A stretch of DNA of 64,000 nucleotides, taken from contig DATNBU010000039.1 in assembly GCA_035571835.1 (NCBI GenBank), forward strand, positions 1 to 64,000, given 5' to 3'. Under the pieces are notes generated by a model, which saw only the letters and a program-made list of their open reading frames with translations, did not search any database and was not told the DNA's origin. The number at the start of each line of letters is the position of its first letter. Within the stretch, counting starts at the first letter, position 1. The position numbers were made by a program, and so were the translations under genes. Source of the stretch: Candidatus Limnocylindrales bacterium. Its GTDB lineage: Bacteria > Desulfobacterota > Binatia > UBA1149 > CAITLU01. Of this stretch, positions 33,998 through 43,629 are shown piece by piece.

Positions 33998-34945
33998 ATG
34001 ATCCGGCGAGCGGGATTCGCTCAGGCGATCAAGGCTGCACACTACGGTCTGATCGTACTGACGGCATGGGCCGCTGCCGTCGTGGTCGTTCGCCTGGTCG
34101 GCCTCGACCTGCATCCGAAAGTGAGTCCTCTCTCCACGGCCGGCGAGCCGGCCGCCCACGCGGACAAATCCCGCCGTTCGGCCAGCGACGCGATCATCCT
34201 CAAGCGCAATCTGTTCGGAGCCGCCGACGTCGACGTGGCCGGCGACGAGGCGCCCGCACCGGCCGGAGCCGTCGACCTGCGCTTGCGTGGAATCGCCGCG
34301 TCGCAAGGCGCATCGTTCGCGGTGTTCGAGAACACGTCGAGCGGAGAGCAGAATGTGTTCGGCATCGGCGAGAAGATCTTCGACGGTCCGAAGCTGGTCT
34401 CGGTGGACACCGACGGAGCCGACGTCCTCTTCAAGGGCAAGAAGCGCCGCTACGAGATCGAAGAGGACGAAGCGGCGGCGACACCAATCGCGACCGTAAA
34501 GAACGGGAGTCACCTGACCGGCAAGAAGGAAGAGAAGGCCGCCAAGTACGTCAAAGCCGAAAAGCGCGGCAAGGACTCAAAAAAAAACTCCGCCGCCGAG
34601 GCGGCAGGCGTAAGAAAAACCGGTGAGGGCGCATACCTCGTCGACCGGCGTGAAGTCGAGCACGTGGTCTCGAACCTGAACGAAGTCATCACGCAGGCCC
34701 GGGCCGTTCCGGTGCTGGCCGATGGCAAGAGCTCGGGCTTCCGGCTGATCAACATCCGGCCAGGATCGATCTTCGAGAAGATCGGCCTGGTCGACGGAGA
34801 CATCGTGCAGAGAGTCAACGACACCGAGCTCAACGACCCGTCGAAGGCGATGGGGCTGCTCACCGAGATCCAGTCGATGGGCCAGATCCGCGTCGGCTTC
34901 GTCCGCAGCGGCAAACCGCGCAGCTACACGTACACCATCCGATGA
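33998..34945 (+). CDS. gspC: Type II secretion system protein GspC
   Basis: A 315-residue inner-membrane clamp that links the T2SS platform to the GspD secretin. One N-terminal span (about 17-35) precedes a homology region (about 75-160, with RNLFG and LRLRGIAAS). A Lys/Glu-rich linker follows, then a C-terminal PDZ domain with GFRLINIRPGSIFEKIGLVDGD. Start is ATG 33998; a TTG at 33962 would extend it by 12 residues, and neither has a good ribosome binding site. It is the first gene of the 12-gene T2SS operon and diverges from lysS. Confidence 0.9.
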   Translation: MIRRAGFAQAIKAAHYGLIVLTAWAAAVVVVRLVGLDLHPKVSPLSTAGEPAAHADKSRRSASDAIILKRNLFGAADVDVAGDEAPAPAGAVDLRLRGIAASQGASFAVFENTSSGEQNVFGIGEKIFDGPKLVSVDTDGADVLFKGKKRRYEIEEDEAAATPIATVKNGSHLTGKKEEKAAKYVKAEKRGKDSKKNSAAEAAGVRKTGEGAYLVDRREVEHVVSNLNEVITQARAVPVLADGKSSGFRLINIRPGSIFEKIGLVDGDIVQRVNDTELNDPSKAMGLLTEIQSMGQIRVGFVRSGKPRSYTYTIR

Positions 34946-34993
34946 AAAGCCCGATGAAATGCCGTTGCGACGCGCGATGAAATGCCGATGAAA
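34941..34993 (+). repeat. Four GATGAAA repeats across the gspC/gspD junction
   Basis: GATGAAA occurs at 34941, 34953, 34976 and 34987, each inside a GATGAAA(A/T/C)GC context. The first contains the gspC stop and the last the gspD start. The unit looks like a duplicated start-codon segment. It offers several candidate ATGs but no strong ribosome binding site. Confidence 0.65.
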
Positions 34994-37363
34994 CGCCGAC
35001 TCTGCTCAAGCACGCTTCTCGCCGTCGTCCTGGCCGGCATGCTTCCTCTGGTTCTCGGAGCGCTCGCGGCGCACGCCGAGGACGACGATGCCTCCGCATC
35101 GCAGGAGCTTCCGGTTCCGGCCGACAAGTCGGCGATCGTCATGAACTTCGAGAACGTCGAGCTCACCGCGTTCATCAAGTTCATCAGCAAGGTGACCGGC
35201 CGCAACATCGTCTTCGGCGACAAGATCGAAGGGACAGTTTCGGTGGTGTCGCCGACACCGGTCAACGTCGAGCAGGCGTTCGCGATGTTCCAGTCGGTGC
35301 TGGCCACACAGGGCCTTACGACGGTCGACGAAGGCGCCGTCATGCGCATCGTGCCGACCAAGGATGCGCGCACCGCCGGCACGGCCGTCGTCGACGGCGG
35401 CCGCACGACGGCCGGATTCGCGACCAGGCTGATCTCGCTTCGCTACGTGAACGCCGGCGACATCGCACGCGTGCTCGCGCCGCAGGTTTCCAAGGACGGA
35501 TCGATCGTTCCGTACGAAGGCACCAACACCGTCATCATCAGTGATAGTGCCTCGAACCTGTCGCGTCTCGCCGAGATGGTTTCGGCGATGGACATTCCCG
35601 GTCACGAGCAGGTGGTTCAGGTGATTCCGCTGAAGCACGCCGAAGCCGTGCGAACCTCGGAGCAGATCGTCGATCTGCTTCTCGGTCAGTCGGGCGGCGG
35701 CGGAGGCCGGCGACGCGGCGGCGGCGGCGGAGGAGGAGGTGGTGGCGACGAGAAGGAAAAGAACCTCACGACGTCTCCGCTTCAGCTCGGATTCAAGATC
35801 ACTCCCGACGAGCGGACGAACTCGCTCGTCGTGATGGCGCCCGCTGCCGAGATGGCGCGCGTACGCGCGCTGGCTGCCGGCCTCGATACCGAAATCCGAC
35901 CGGGCGAAGAGCGCATCCACGTCTACTATGCGAAGAGTGCCGACGCCGAGTCACTGGTCGAGGTCATCTCCGCGATGCTGCAAGGCTCCAAAGGCCAGAC
36001 GCGGCGCAAGCCCGGCAAAAAAGACGAACCGAACCAGTCGTCGCTGTCGAGCACGCAACCGGCCAGCAGCCAGTCGCTTGCGCAGTCGTCGCCTTCGTCA
36101 CCTCCATCGGCTTCGAACGACGTCGTATCGATCACCGCCGATCCCGCGACCAACGCGGTGATCGTCGACGGACCGAAGCAGGAGTGGAACACGATCCTCA
36201 ACCTGCTCCAGAAACTCGACATTCCGCGGCCGCAGGTCTTCATCGAAGCGATCATCATCGAAGCCTCCACGAACAAAGCGAAAGCGCTCGGCCTCGACTA
36301 CCAGGCGGTAGCCAGCATCGGCGCAGGCGACCTGCTGCTGCGCTCGAACATCGCGCAGCTCGGCTCGGCGTTCGTCAATCCGCTCGCGCTTGGAGGCCTG
36401 GTCGCTGCCGCCGCGAGCGACAAGACCGTCACGCTCCCCGACGGCACCCAGCTTCCCGCCAACTACGCGCTGCTGCAGGCGCTCGACGCGACCAACGACA
36501 TCGAAGTGCTGTCGGCGCCGACGATGCTGACGCTCGACAACCAGGAGGCCGAGATCCTCGTCGGCCAGAACATCCCGTTCGTGACCGGCCGCACCGCCGA
36601 CATCACGAACATCGAGAACGTTTTCACGCAGGTCGAGCGCAAGGACGTCGGCATCAAGCTGCGCGTGCGGCCGCAGGTCGCCGAAGGCGACCTCGTTGTC
36701 CTCGACGTTTATCAGGAGGTTTCGGCTCTCGTCCGCCAGGACCTCAATGCCCAGGAAGTCGTCCAGGTCGGACCGACGACGACGATTCGCTCGGCGTCAA
36801 CCGTGGTCAGCGTCGGCGACGGACGCACGGTCGTGATCGGAGGCCTGATCAGCAATCGCGGCGAAGCCGGCGAGTCGAAGGTGCCGGTGCTCGGCGACAT
36901 CCCACTGATCGGGCGGCTCTTCCGCTACGAGCGCAAGGACAAGGAGAAGGTCAACCTGATCATCTTCCTTACGCCGCACGTGATCCGCTCGCCTCGCGAT
37001 CTCGATTTCGTCAGCGGCGACCGCCGCGCGCAGTTCCGTTCGCAGATGCGCGATCCGGAAACGCTGCTGCCGGGTGATCCGGTCACCATCGAGCGCGAGC
37101 AGCGTACCGAGCTCGAGACCCACACGAAGCCGGCGGTGGTCAAGAGCAAGACGACGGTCAAGACCACCACGCCGGTGAGCACGAAAGTCGAAGAGACCAC
37201 CACGGTCGCGCCGGCTGCGGTCAAGGCGGGCCCGCCGCCCGCGCCCGCGAAGGCCGCGGACGACGCCTCGCGCGACCACAGCACGTACCGGCATTCCGCC
37301 AACGAAAAGGCGTCCCGCACGTATCCGCTCGACAAGGACACGCGCGAGCGCGCTCCGTTCTGA
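34988..37363 (+). CDS. gspD: Type II secretion system secretin GspD
   Basis: The outer-membrane secretin, 791 residues. ATG 34988 gives MKRRLCSSTLLAVVLAG, a good signal peptide; ATG 34982 is two codons longer. N0 begins at about 48 (MNFENVELTAFIKF), then N1-N3 domains, then the secretin core with VPVLGDIPLIGRLFR. A Gly/Arg tract (about 235-255) and a Ser/Gln-rich stretch (about 350-375) lie in inter-domain loops. The C-terminal tail (about 690-791) is Thr/Lys/Pro-rich and could bind a pilotin or peptidoglycan. Downstream gspE starts one base after the stop. Confidence 0.94.
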   Translation: MKRRLCSSTLLAVVLAGMLPLVLGALAAHAEDDDASASQELPVPADKSAIVMNFENVELTAFIKFISKVTGRNIVFGDKIEGTVSVVSPTPVNVEQAFAMFQSVLATQGLTTVDEGAVMRIVPTKDARTAGTAVVDGGRTTAGFATRLISLRYVNAGDIARVLAPQVSKDGSIVPYEGTNTVIISDSASNLSRLAEMVSAMDIPGHEQVVQVIPLKHAEAVRTSEQIVDLLLGQSGGGGGRRRGGGGGGGGGGDEKEKNLTTSPLQLGFKITPDERTNSLVVMAPAAEMARVRALAAGLDTEIRPGEERIHVYYAKSADAESLVEVISAMLQGSKGQTRRKPGKKDEPNQSSLSSTQPASSQSLAQSSPSSPPSASNDVVSITADPATNAVIVDGPKQEWNTILNLLQKLDIPRPQVFIEAIIIEASTNKAKALGLDYQAVASIGAGDLLLRSNIAQLGSAFVNPLALGGLVAAAASDKTVTLPDGTQLPANYALLQALDATNDIEVLSAPTMLTLDNQEAEILVGQNIPFVTGRTADITNIENVFTQVERKDVGIKLRVRPQVAEGDLVVLDVYQEVSALVRQDLNAQEVVQVGPTTTIRSASTVVSVGDGRTVVIGGLISNRGEAGESKVPVLGDIPLIGRLFRYERKDKEKVNLIIFLTPHVIRSPRDLDFVSGDRRAQFRSQMRDPETLLPGDPVTIEREQRTELETHTKPAVVKSKTTVKTTTPVSTKVEETTTVAPAAVKAGPPPAPAKAADDASRDHSTYRHSANEKASRTYPLDKDTRERAPF

Positions 37364-37364
37364 A

Positions 37365-39068
37365 GTGAGCGAGCCGGTTCTTCATCCTCTCGATCGTGCG
37401 CTTGCCAGAGCGGGCATCGACGCAGCGCTCGTGGCGACGGCGCGGCGCAAGGCCGGAGCCGACGGCGAGTTCGCCGCGCAGCTCGAAGCCGTCGCCGGCG
37501 TGGCCTCGACGCGTCTTGCGGAAATCCAGGCCGAAGCCCTCGGGCTCAGCGTCGCCGAATCGATCGATCTCGCCGCCATCGCGCCGGACGTGCTCGCGCG
37601 CGTATCGATGCAGCAGTGCCGGCGCGGGCGCATGCTTCCGGTCGCGCTCGAAGCCGGCCGCCTCGTGGTGGCAACCTCTGATCCGTTTCGCGTCGGCCCG
37701 CTCGACGACCTTCGCGTGCTCTACGGCGTCGAGATCGACCCGGTGGTGGTTCCCGAGCCTGCCCTTCTCGACGCCGTCAACCGCGCGTTCGACTTTGCCG
37801 CCGGCGCGGCCGCCGACGTCGTCGACGATCTTCGCGGAACCGGATCTCTCGCCGACACCGCCGCCGAGCTCAGCGAAGCGCCGGATCTTCTCGAAGCCGA
37901 GGATGCGGCGCCGATCATCCGCCTCGTCAACTCGCTGATCTTCCAGGCGGCCAAGGACGGCGCGTCCGACATCCACATCGAGCCGTTCGAGCGCGTCTCG
38001 TCGATCCGCTTCCGCATCGACGGGATCATGAGCGAGGTGCTTGCGCCGCCGCGCCGGCTGCACGCGGCGATCGTCTCGCGCATCAAGGTCATGGCGCGCA
38101 TGAACATCGCCGAGAAGCGTCTTCCGCAGGACGGCGGCATCCGGACCCGCGTTGCCGGGCGCGAAGTCGACATCCGCGTCTCGACGGTGCCGACCGCGTT
38201 CGGCGAACGCGTCGTGCTCCGGCTTCTCGACCGCAGCGCGACTCTGCTCGGCCTCGAGGAAAGCGGGATCGCCGGCGACAATCTCACGCAGCTGCGGCGG
38301 CTCATCCATCAGAGCCACGGCATCGTGCTCGTGACCGGACCGACCGGCAGCGGAAAGACGACGACGCTTTACGCCGCACTCTCCGAGATCAATTCGGCCG
38401 ACAAGAACATCATCACGATCGAGGATCCGATCGAGTACCAGCTGCGCGGCATCGGGCAGATCCAGGTCAATCCGAAGATCGAGCTGTCGTTTGCGAGCGG
38501 GCTGCGCTCGGTGCTGCGCCAAGACCCGGACGTGATCATGGTCGGCGAGATCCGCGACGTCGAAACCGCGCGCATCGCGATCCAGGCCGCGCTCACGGGC
38601 CATCTGGTGTTCAGCACGCTGCACACCAACGATTCGTTCAGCGCGATCACGCGCCTTCTCGACATGGGCATCGAGCCGTTCCTGGTTTCGTCTTCGGTAA
38701 TCGGCATCGGAGCGCAGCGCCTCGTGCGGCGGCTGTGCCCGCAGTGCTCGGTACCGGCGACGCCGTCCGATCCGACGATGATCGAGCTCGGCATCACGAC
38801 GCGCCTCGGCTCCGCGCGCATGCCTGGCCCGGGCTGCGACGCGTGCCGCAACAGCGGCTATCGCGGCCGCCTTGCGCTTTCGGAGATGCTCGTCACCGAC
38901 GACGCGCTTCGCGCCGGCATCATGGAACGGACCGACGCGGCGACACTGCAGTCGCGCGCAGTCGCACAGGGAATGAAGACGATGCGCGACGACGGCGCGG
39001 CCAAGGTTCGCGCCGGCCTCACGTCGGCATCCGAAGTCCTGCGCGTGACGGCCGAGGACGCGGAGTAG
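37365..39068 (+). CDS. gspE: Type II secretion ATPase GspE
   Basis: The 567-residue cytoplasmic hexameric ATPase. An N-terminal GspE/PilB domain (about 1-150) precedes the motor: Walker A TGPTGSGKTTT, Asp box TIEDPIEYQL, Walker B VIMVGEIRD and His box TGHLVFSTLHTND. A zinc-binding insert has CPQC and CDAC. It starts at GTG 37365, one base after the gspD stop, so it relies on coupling. The family and role are secure. Confidence 0.96.
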   Translation: MSEPVLHPLDRALARAGIDAALVATARRKAGADGEFAAQLEAVAGVASTRLAEIQAEALGLSVAESIDLAAIAPDVLARVSMQQCRRGRMLPVALEAGRLVVATSDPFRVGPLDDLRVLYGVEIDPVVVPEPALLDAVNRAFDFAAGAAADVVDDLRGTGSLADTAAELSEAPDLLEAEDAAPIIRLVNSLIFQAAKDGASDIHIEPFERVSSIRFRIDGIMSEVLAPPRRLHAAIVSRIKVMARMNIAEKRLPQDGGIRTRVAGREVDIRVSTVPTAFGERVVLRLLDRSATLLGLEESGIAGDNLTQLRRLIHQSHGIVLVTGPTGSGKTTTLYAALSEINSADKNIITIEDPIEYQLRGIGQIQVNPKIELSFASGLRSVLRQDPDVIMVGEIRDVETARIAIQAALTGHLVFSTLHTNDSFSAITRLLDMGIEPFLVSSSVIGIGAQRLVRRLCPQCSVPATPSDPTMIELGITTRLGSARMPGPGCDACRNSGYRGRLALSEMLVTDDALRAGIMERTDAATLQSRAVAQGMKTMRDDGAAKVRAGLTSASEVLRVTAEDAE

Positions 39069-39075
39069 CGCGCCC

Positions 39076-40284
39076 ATGCCGTCGTTCCGCTACAGCGGCG
39101 TCTCCAGTGCGGGCCGCAGCGTCGGCGGCTTCGTCGAAGCCGACAGCCCGCGCACCGCACGCGCGCGGCTGCGCGAGCGCGACGTCTTCGCGACCAGCGT
39201 AACCGAGATCAAGAGCGACGCCGGCGGCGGGCGCTGGTCGTTTCGCCGCGGCGTAAGCACCAGCGAGCTGGCGCAGGCGCTGCGCCAGATGGCGACCTTG
39301 CTGCGCGCCGGAGTGCCACTCGACGAGGCCGTCGATGCGCTGCGGCGCCGCCGCGGCAGCGCCGCCCTGGCCGAAGCGCTCGAATCGATCCGCTCGCGAA
39401 TCCACGAAGGCGCGTCGCTCGCATCGGCGATGGCTGATCATCCGGACGTATTTCCAGCGATCTACACCGGCATGGTCGAAGCCGGCGAAGCGAGCGGCTC
39501 GCTCGACACCGTGCTTGACCGCATCGCCGGTCATGCCGAAAGCCAGGCGCGCCTTCGCGCGCAGGCGCTGAGCGCGATGACCTACCCGGCGATCATGACC
39601 GGGGTCGGCGGCGCGATCGTGCTGTTCCTTCTTGCGTACGTGGTTCCGAGCATCACGCGTGTGTTCGCCGAGGCCAAGCAGGTGCTGCCGCTGCCGACGC
39701 GCGTGCTGATGGGAAGCAGCGCACTTCTCGTGCACTACGGATTCCTGCTGATACCGCTCGCGATCCTCATCGTGTGGGCACTGCGCCGCGCGCTCGCGAA
39801 TCCCGCCAGCCGCATCCGGCTCGAGACCGCGTTCTACCGCATTCCCGGCGTCGGCACCGCGGCGCGCGACGTCGCCGTCGGCCGATTCGCACAGACGCTG
39901 GCCACGATGGTTGCCGGGGGACTGCCGCTCATCGAGAGCCTGCGCGTGGCACGTGCCTCGTGCGGAAGCGCAACCCTCAGCGAGACGCTGGCGGCCGCCG
40001 AAGTCTCAGTGTTCGAAGGCGGATCGCTGGCCGCGTGCCTCGAGACCAGCCCCCTTTTCGACCCGGTGGTCGTCAACATGATCGCGGTCGGGGAACGCAG
40101 CGGCGATCTCGAGGGAATGCTCACCCATGCTTCGCGCACGATTGAAGAACAGGTGCAGGTGCGCGTCGATCGCATGGCGGCCCTGCTTCAGCCACTGATG
40201 ACCGTCGCGATGGCCGCGGTCGTGCTGTTCGTGGTGCTTGCGATCATGTTGCCCATCTTTGATATGAACAAGCTCGTCCACTAG
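39076..40284 (+). CDS. gspF: Type II secretion inner-membrane platform protein GspF
   Basis: A 402-residue polytopic protein with two homologous cytoplasmic helical domains and three spans (near 175-200, 215-235 and 375-400). It begins with the canonical PSFRYSGVSSAGRSVGGFVEA. TLLRAGVPLDEAV and TMVAGGLPLIESL are the paired repeats of the family. It lies between the ATPase and the pseudopilins. Confidence 0.95.
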   Translation: MPSFRYSGVSSAGRSVGGFVEADSPRTARARLRERDVFATSVTEIKSDAGGGRWSFRRGVSTSELAQALRQMATLLRAGVPLDEAVDALRRRRGSAALAEALESIRSRIHEGASLASAMADHPDVFPAIYTGMVEAGEASGSLDTVLDRIAGHAESQARLRAQALSAMTYPAIMTGVGGAIVLFLLAYVVPSITRVFAEAKQVLPLPTRVLMGSSALLVHYGFLLIPLAILIVWALRRALANPASRIRLETAFYRIPGVGTAARDVAVGRFAQTLATMVAGGLPLIESLRVARASCGSATLSETLAAAEVSVFEGGSLAACLETSPLFDPVVVNMIAVGERSGDLEGMLTHASRTIEEQVQVRVDRMAALLQPLMTVAMAAVVLFVVLAIMLPIFDMNKLVH

Positions 40285-40296
40285 CTCTTCACCGCA

Positions 40297-40740
40297 ATGA
40301 CGTCGCCCGAGGTAACCCGCACCGTGCAAAGACAGAAAGGCTTCACCCTGATCGAGATCCTCGTCGTCGTGATGATCCTCGGCCTGCTGATCTCGCTGGC
40401 GGCGCCGCGCCTGATCGGACGCACCGACGACGCCAAAGTGGTAAAGGCCAAGGCCGACATCAGTGCGATCGAACAGGCTCTGAACCTCTACAAGATCGAC
40501 TCGGGAAGTTACCCGACTTCCGACCAGGGCCTCGAAGCGCTGGTGCGCGAGCCGACCAGCGGCGACGTGCCGCGCAACTGGCGCGAAGGCGGATACCTCG
40601 AGCGCGTGCCGGTCGATCCTTGGGACGGCCCGTATCTGTATGCCGCCGACGGACGCTCGTACGTGCTGCGAAGCCTCGGCGCCGACGGCAAGGAAGGCGG
40701 AGACGGTTACGACGCCGACATCGACTCGCGCGATTTCTGA
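40297..40740 (+). CDS. gspG: Major pseudopilin GspG
   Basis: The 147-residue major pseudopilin. The prepilin peptidase site QKG|FTLIEILVVVMILGLL has the required Glu5 and hydrophobic helix. The soluble domain keeps the SYPTSDQGLEALV motif and the C-terminal YDADIDSRDF calcium site. A 14-residue leader precedes the cleavage site. No prepilin peptidase gene is present in the window. Confidence 0.96.
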   Translation: MTSPEVTRTVQRQKGFTLIEILVVVMILGLLISLAAPRLIGRTDDAKVVKAKADISAIEQALNLYKIDSGSYPTSDQGLEALVREPTSGDVPRNWREGGYLERVPVDPWDGPYLYAADGRSYVLRSLGADGKEGGDGYDADIDSRDF

Positions 40741-40747
40741 GGTCCGG

Positions 40748-41278
40748 TTGCGGTATCAGCGCGGCTTCACGCTGCTCGAAGTCGCCGTGACGATGCTGAT
40801 CGTTGCGTTGCTTCTTGCGATCGCGATCCCTCGTCTTCCGCGCGTCGGGCGCACGGACCTCGAAGCGAGCGCCGACCGGCTGGCATCGACGATGAGCTAT
40901 CTCGCCGACGAGGCGTCCCTGCGCGGCCGCATCTACCGGCTGACTCTCGATCTGGACGCCGGCGACTGGCAGGTCGCCGCGCTCGCGCCGTTCGCGGCAA
41001 CCGACGACGTCGCGGCGCGCGCCGAGTTTCACGAAGATAAGGACGATCCGCTCGCGCGTTCGGTTACGCTGCCGGGCGGAATCTCGTTCGACGCCGTGCT
41101 CGACCACGACGGCGAGACGCGCGCCGGTCAGCGTGCGATTTACTTCCTTCCCGAAGGCCTGACCGAAAACCTGAGCGTGCGGCTCGTCGACGACGAAGGC
41201 CGCGAGACCGTCAGCGTACTGCTCGATGCCGCCAAAGGCGCTGCCCATCGCGAGGACGTCGTCGAGGCGGTTCCATGA
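40748..41278 (+). CDS. gspH: Minor pseudopilin GspH
   Basis: A 176-residue minor pseudopilin with an unusually short leader: cleavage at RG|FTLLEVAVTML. The only fitting start is TTG 40748, with GAGG at 40739-40742 four to five bases before it; the frame upstream belongs to gspG sequence. The soluble part (FHEDKDDPLARSVTLPGGISF) resembles GspH beta-sandwich proteins. Its stop overlaps the gspI start by 4 bases. Confidence 0.85.
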   Translation: MRYQRGFTLLEVAVTMLIVALLLAIAIPRLPRVGRTDLEASADRLASTMSYLADEASLRGRIYRLTLDLDAGDWQVAALAPFAATDDVAARAEFHEDKDDPLARSVTLPGGISFDAVLDHDGETRAGQRAIYFLPEGLTENLSVRLVDDEGRETVSVLLDAAKGAAHREDVVEAVP

Positions 41279-41727
41279 TCCGGCCGTCACAGCGACGCCG
41301 CGCGCGACGACTGCGCCAGCGCGGGTTCACGCTGCTCGAAGTGCTGGTTGCGACGGCGATCCTCGGAGTCGCGGTCGTTACGCTCCTCGGCCTTCACGGG
41401 CGCAATCTGTCGCTGTCGGCGGAAGCCGAGACATTGACCGTTGCTGGAACGCTTGCCGGCGACGTGCTCGCCGTCGCGCGGCTCGAACCGGTGATCGAGG
41501 TCGGCGCTACGCACGGAACGTTCGCAGCCCGCCGCAGCGACGCCGACGGTCACCACGTCCTTTATGGCGGCGCGCTTTCACCCGATTTCGTCTGGACGCG
41601 CGACGTGATGCCGACCGCGCTGCCGACGCTGCTGCAGATTCGCGTGCGGATTCATCTTGCCGGAGAAGACCGCACGCTTGCGGAGCTGTGGGCCGCTGTG
41701 CGCGCGCCCGGGATCACGACGCCGTGA
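41275..41727 (+). CDS. gspI: Minor pseudopilin GspI
   Basis: A 150-residue minor pseudopilin with an Arg-rich leader and cleavage at RG|FTLLEVLVATAILGVAV. It is part of the GspI-J-K tip complex. Assignment to GspI rests on order in the operon and the short soluble domain. It overlaps gspH and gspJ by 4 bases each. Confidence 0.85.
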   Translation: MIRPSQRRRARRLRQRGFTLLEVLVATAILGVAVVTLLGLHGRNLSLSAEAETLTVAGTLAGDVLAVARLEPVIEVGATHGTFAARRSDADGHHVLYGGALSPDFVWTRDVMPTALPTLLQIRVRIHLAGEDRTLAELWAAVRAPGITTP

Positions 41728-42506
41728 GGCGTTCGGGCCGCATGAGGCTGTCGGAGCACTTCCGTGGTCGCTTGCCGCTCCGCTCCGGCAAACCCGTGCG
41801 CGAACGCGGCATGACGCTGCTCGAGCTTCTCGTCGCGCTCGCGATCTTCGCCGTGATCGCAAGCGCGCTGTTCCCGGTCGTCAATGGCGCCATCTCGAGT
41901 CGCAGCGATGCGACCGCGCGAACCTCGCTCGATTCGGAAGCGCGCGCGATCCTCGATCGGCTCGAGCAGGACATCGCCGGCAACATCGATGCGGGTTTTG
42001 CGGGACCCGTGCCGCCGCGTTTCTACTCCCCCGCTCCATCGGGACGCTCCGCGATGAGCGAGCGCGTCATCCTCGAGACCACGACGCTGGTCGCGCGCGG
42101 CGTCGCCAGCGCAGACGCGTTCGTCGGCGGCGAAAACGTGCAGGCGCTTTCGATCGGGCGCGGCGACCAGGCCCATGTGCTGTGGAGCATCGACGACAAC
42201 GGACGACTGCTGCGGCAGGAGATCCGGCCGCCGGCGATCGCGCCTGCAGACTGGAGCACGGTCCCGTACGAAGTGCTGAGCGAGCGCGCCGGCGTCGTGC
42301 TCGAATTCTACGAGCCCGACGTATGGCTCGACACGTGGGATTCGGGCGAGCCCGGACCGCACCACGGCCGCTCGCCGGTCGCGGTGCGCACGACGCTTAC
42401 AATGGAGGACGGCGGCAACGTGCCGTTCGAGCTCGTCTCGACCGTCCTCGTACCGGTCGTCGACACCTTCAAACCGCCGGCTCCCGGCGGCGGTAGCCCG
42501 CCATGA
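41724..42506 (+). CDS. gspJ: Minor pseudopilin GspJ
   Basis: A 260-residue pseudopilin; the cleavage site reads RG|MTLLELLVALAIFAVI, with Met instead of Phe at +1. GTG 41724 overlaps the gspI stop as GTGA and gives a 29-residue leader; ATG 41742 is an alternative with a shorter one. A Pro/Gly tail (PPAPGGGSPP) ends the protein. The open frame extends much further upstream but overlaps gspH and gspI there. Confidence 0.86.
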   Translation: MRRSGRMRLSEHFRGRLPLRSGKPVRERGMTLLELLVALAIFAVIASALFPVVNGAISSRSDATARTSLDSEARAILDRLEQDIAGNIDAGFAGPVPPRFYSPAPSGRSAMSERVILETTTLVARGVASADAFVGGENVQALSIGRGDQAHVLWSIDDNGRLLRQEIRPPAIAPADWSTVPYEVLSERAGVVLEFYEPDVWLDTWDSGEPGPHHGRSPVAVRTTLTMEDGGNVPFELVSTVLVPVVDTFKPPAPGGGSPP

Positions 42507-43507
42507 AACGCGGCGAACGCGGCATCGCGCTGCTGCTCGCGCTGCTGGTCATGGTGCTGCTGACGGTCATCGTCGTCGAGTTCACGTTCTCGACGCAGGT
42601 GGATTACCGGCGTTCGGCGATGTGGGTCAACGGCCGCCGCGCAGCGTTCGTCGCCGACGGCGGCGTCATGCTTGCGAGCGAGGTCCTGCGCCAGGACTCG
42701 GTCTACGGAAGCACCGACTCGCTGTCCGACATCTGGGCGCGCGAGCTGCCGCCGATCGACACCGGAGCCGGAATGCTTTCGGTCCGCATCGAAGACGAGC
42801 AGTCCAAGCTCAACCTGAACACGCTTGCGACGGGCGCGCTCTCGCCTGCCGGCCGCCAGTTCCAGTCGCTGCTCGACAAGCTCGGCCTCGATCCGTCGCT
42901 GGCGATTCCACTTGCCGACTGGCTCGACAAGAACCACGACCCGGGCCCGGGCGCGCTCGGCGCCGAGAACGACTGGTACGCGAGCGCGAAGCCGCCGTAC
43001 CTGCCGCGCAACGGCATGATGCGAAGCTATGCCGAGCTCGCGCTCGTGCGCGGCTTCACGCCGGAGGTGCTCGCGAAGATCCGCCGTTTCACCACCGTGC
43101 TGCCCGAGGTGGACCTGCAGGTGAACATCAACACCGCGCCGGCCGAGGTGCTGCGCGTGATCGATCCGCGGCTCGACAACGAGCAGCTCGTCCAGGCCCT
43201 GATCACCGCCCGCGCGGCGACTCCATTTGCGAAGGCTGCCGCCGTCCGGACCGTTCCCGGCATGGACGCGTTCGGCGAACAGGAGATCGACCGGCTGTTC
43301 AGCTTCTCGAGCCGCTGGTTCCGAGTCCGTTCGACCGGCGACGTCGGCGGCGCGATGCGTTCGGAGGAGGCGCTGCTGCAGCGCGACAGCGGCAACTCGA
43401 AGATCTACTACTTGCTCCCGCGCCGCGGACCGAACATCGTCGGCCTCGACTCCGGGATTCGCGCACGCATCGACGATTCGAGCCTGCTTGGCGCAAGCCC
43501 GAGATGA
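42503..43507 (+). CDS. gspK: Minor pseudopilin GspK
   Basis: A 334-residue tip pseudopilin. The leader cleavage RG|IALLLALLVMVLLTVI lacks Glu5, as is normal for GspK. The large soluble domain contains the SKLNLNT motif and the helix-hairpin-helix-like region of the family, with DWLDKNHD near residue 135. It overlaps gspJ by 4 bases. A 122-base gap follows before gspL, the largest in the operon. Confidence 0.92.
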   Translation: MKRGERGIALLLALLVMVLLTVIVVEFTFSTQVDYRRSAMWVNGRRAAFVADGGVMLASEVLRQDSVYGSTDSLSDIWARELPPIDTGAGMLSVRIEDEQSKLNLNTLATGALSPAGRQFQSLLDKLGLDPSLAIPLADWLDKNHDPGPGALGAENDWYASAKPPYLPRNGMMRSYAELALVRGFTPEVLAKIRRFTTVLPEVDLQVNINTAPAEVLRVIDPRLDNEQLVQALITARAATPFAKAAAVRTVPGMDAFGEQEIDRLFSFSSRWFRVRSTGDVGGAMRSEEALLQRDSGNSKIYYLLPRRGPNIVGLDSGIRARIDDSSLLGASPR

Positions 43508-43629
43508 GCGCCGCGCCCGGATATGCGATAACGTCGCCTGTGGTTGGCCGCAAGAGCGCCGAGTCGGAACGAACGTGAAACCCAAAGTGAGCGCGAGAGC
43601 GCGAACATACGACTGGCCGCGAACATAAA

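Noticed and set aside
37221-39077. 618-codon minus-strand open frame opposite gspE
   Set aside because: Shadow of the GspE gene, which has all ATPase motifs on the plus strand.
42503-43578. Extra small gene overlapping the gspK stop (ATGA at 43504) reading MSAAPGYAITSP
   Set aside because: Only about 24 codons, no conserved feature and no family; it probably arises by chance in the gspK-gspL gap.
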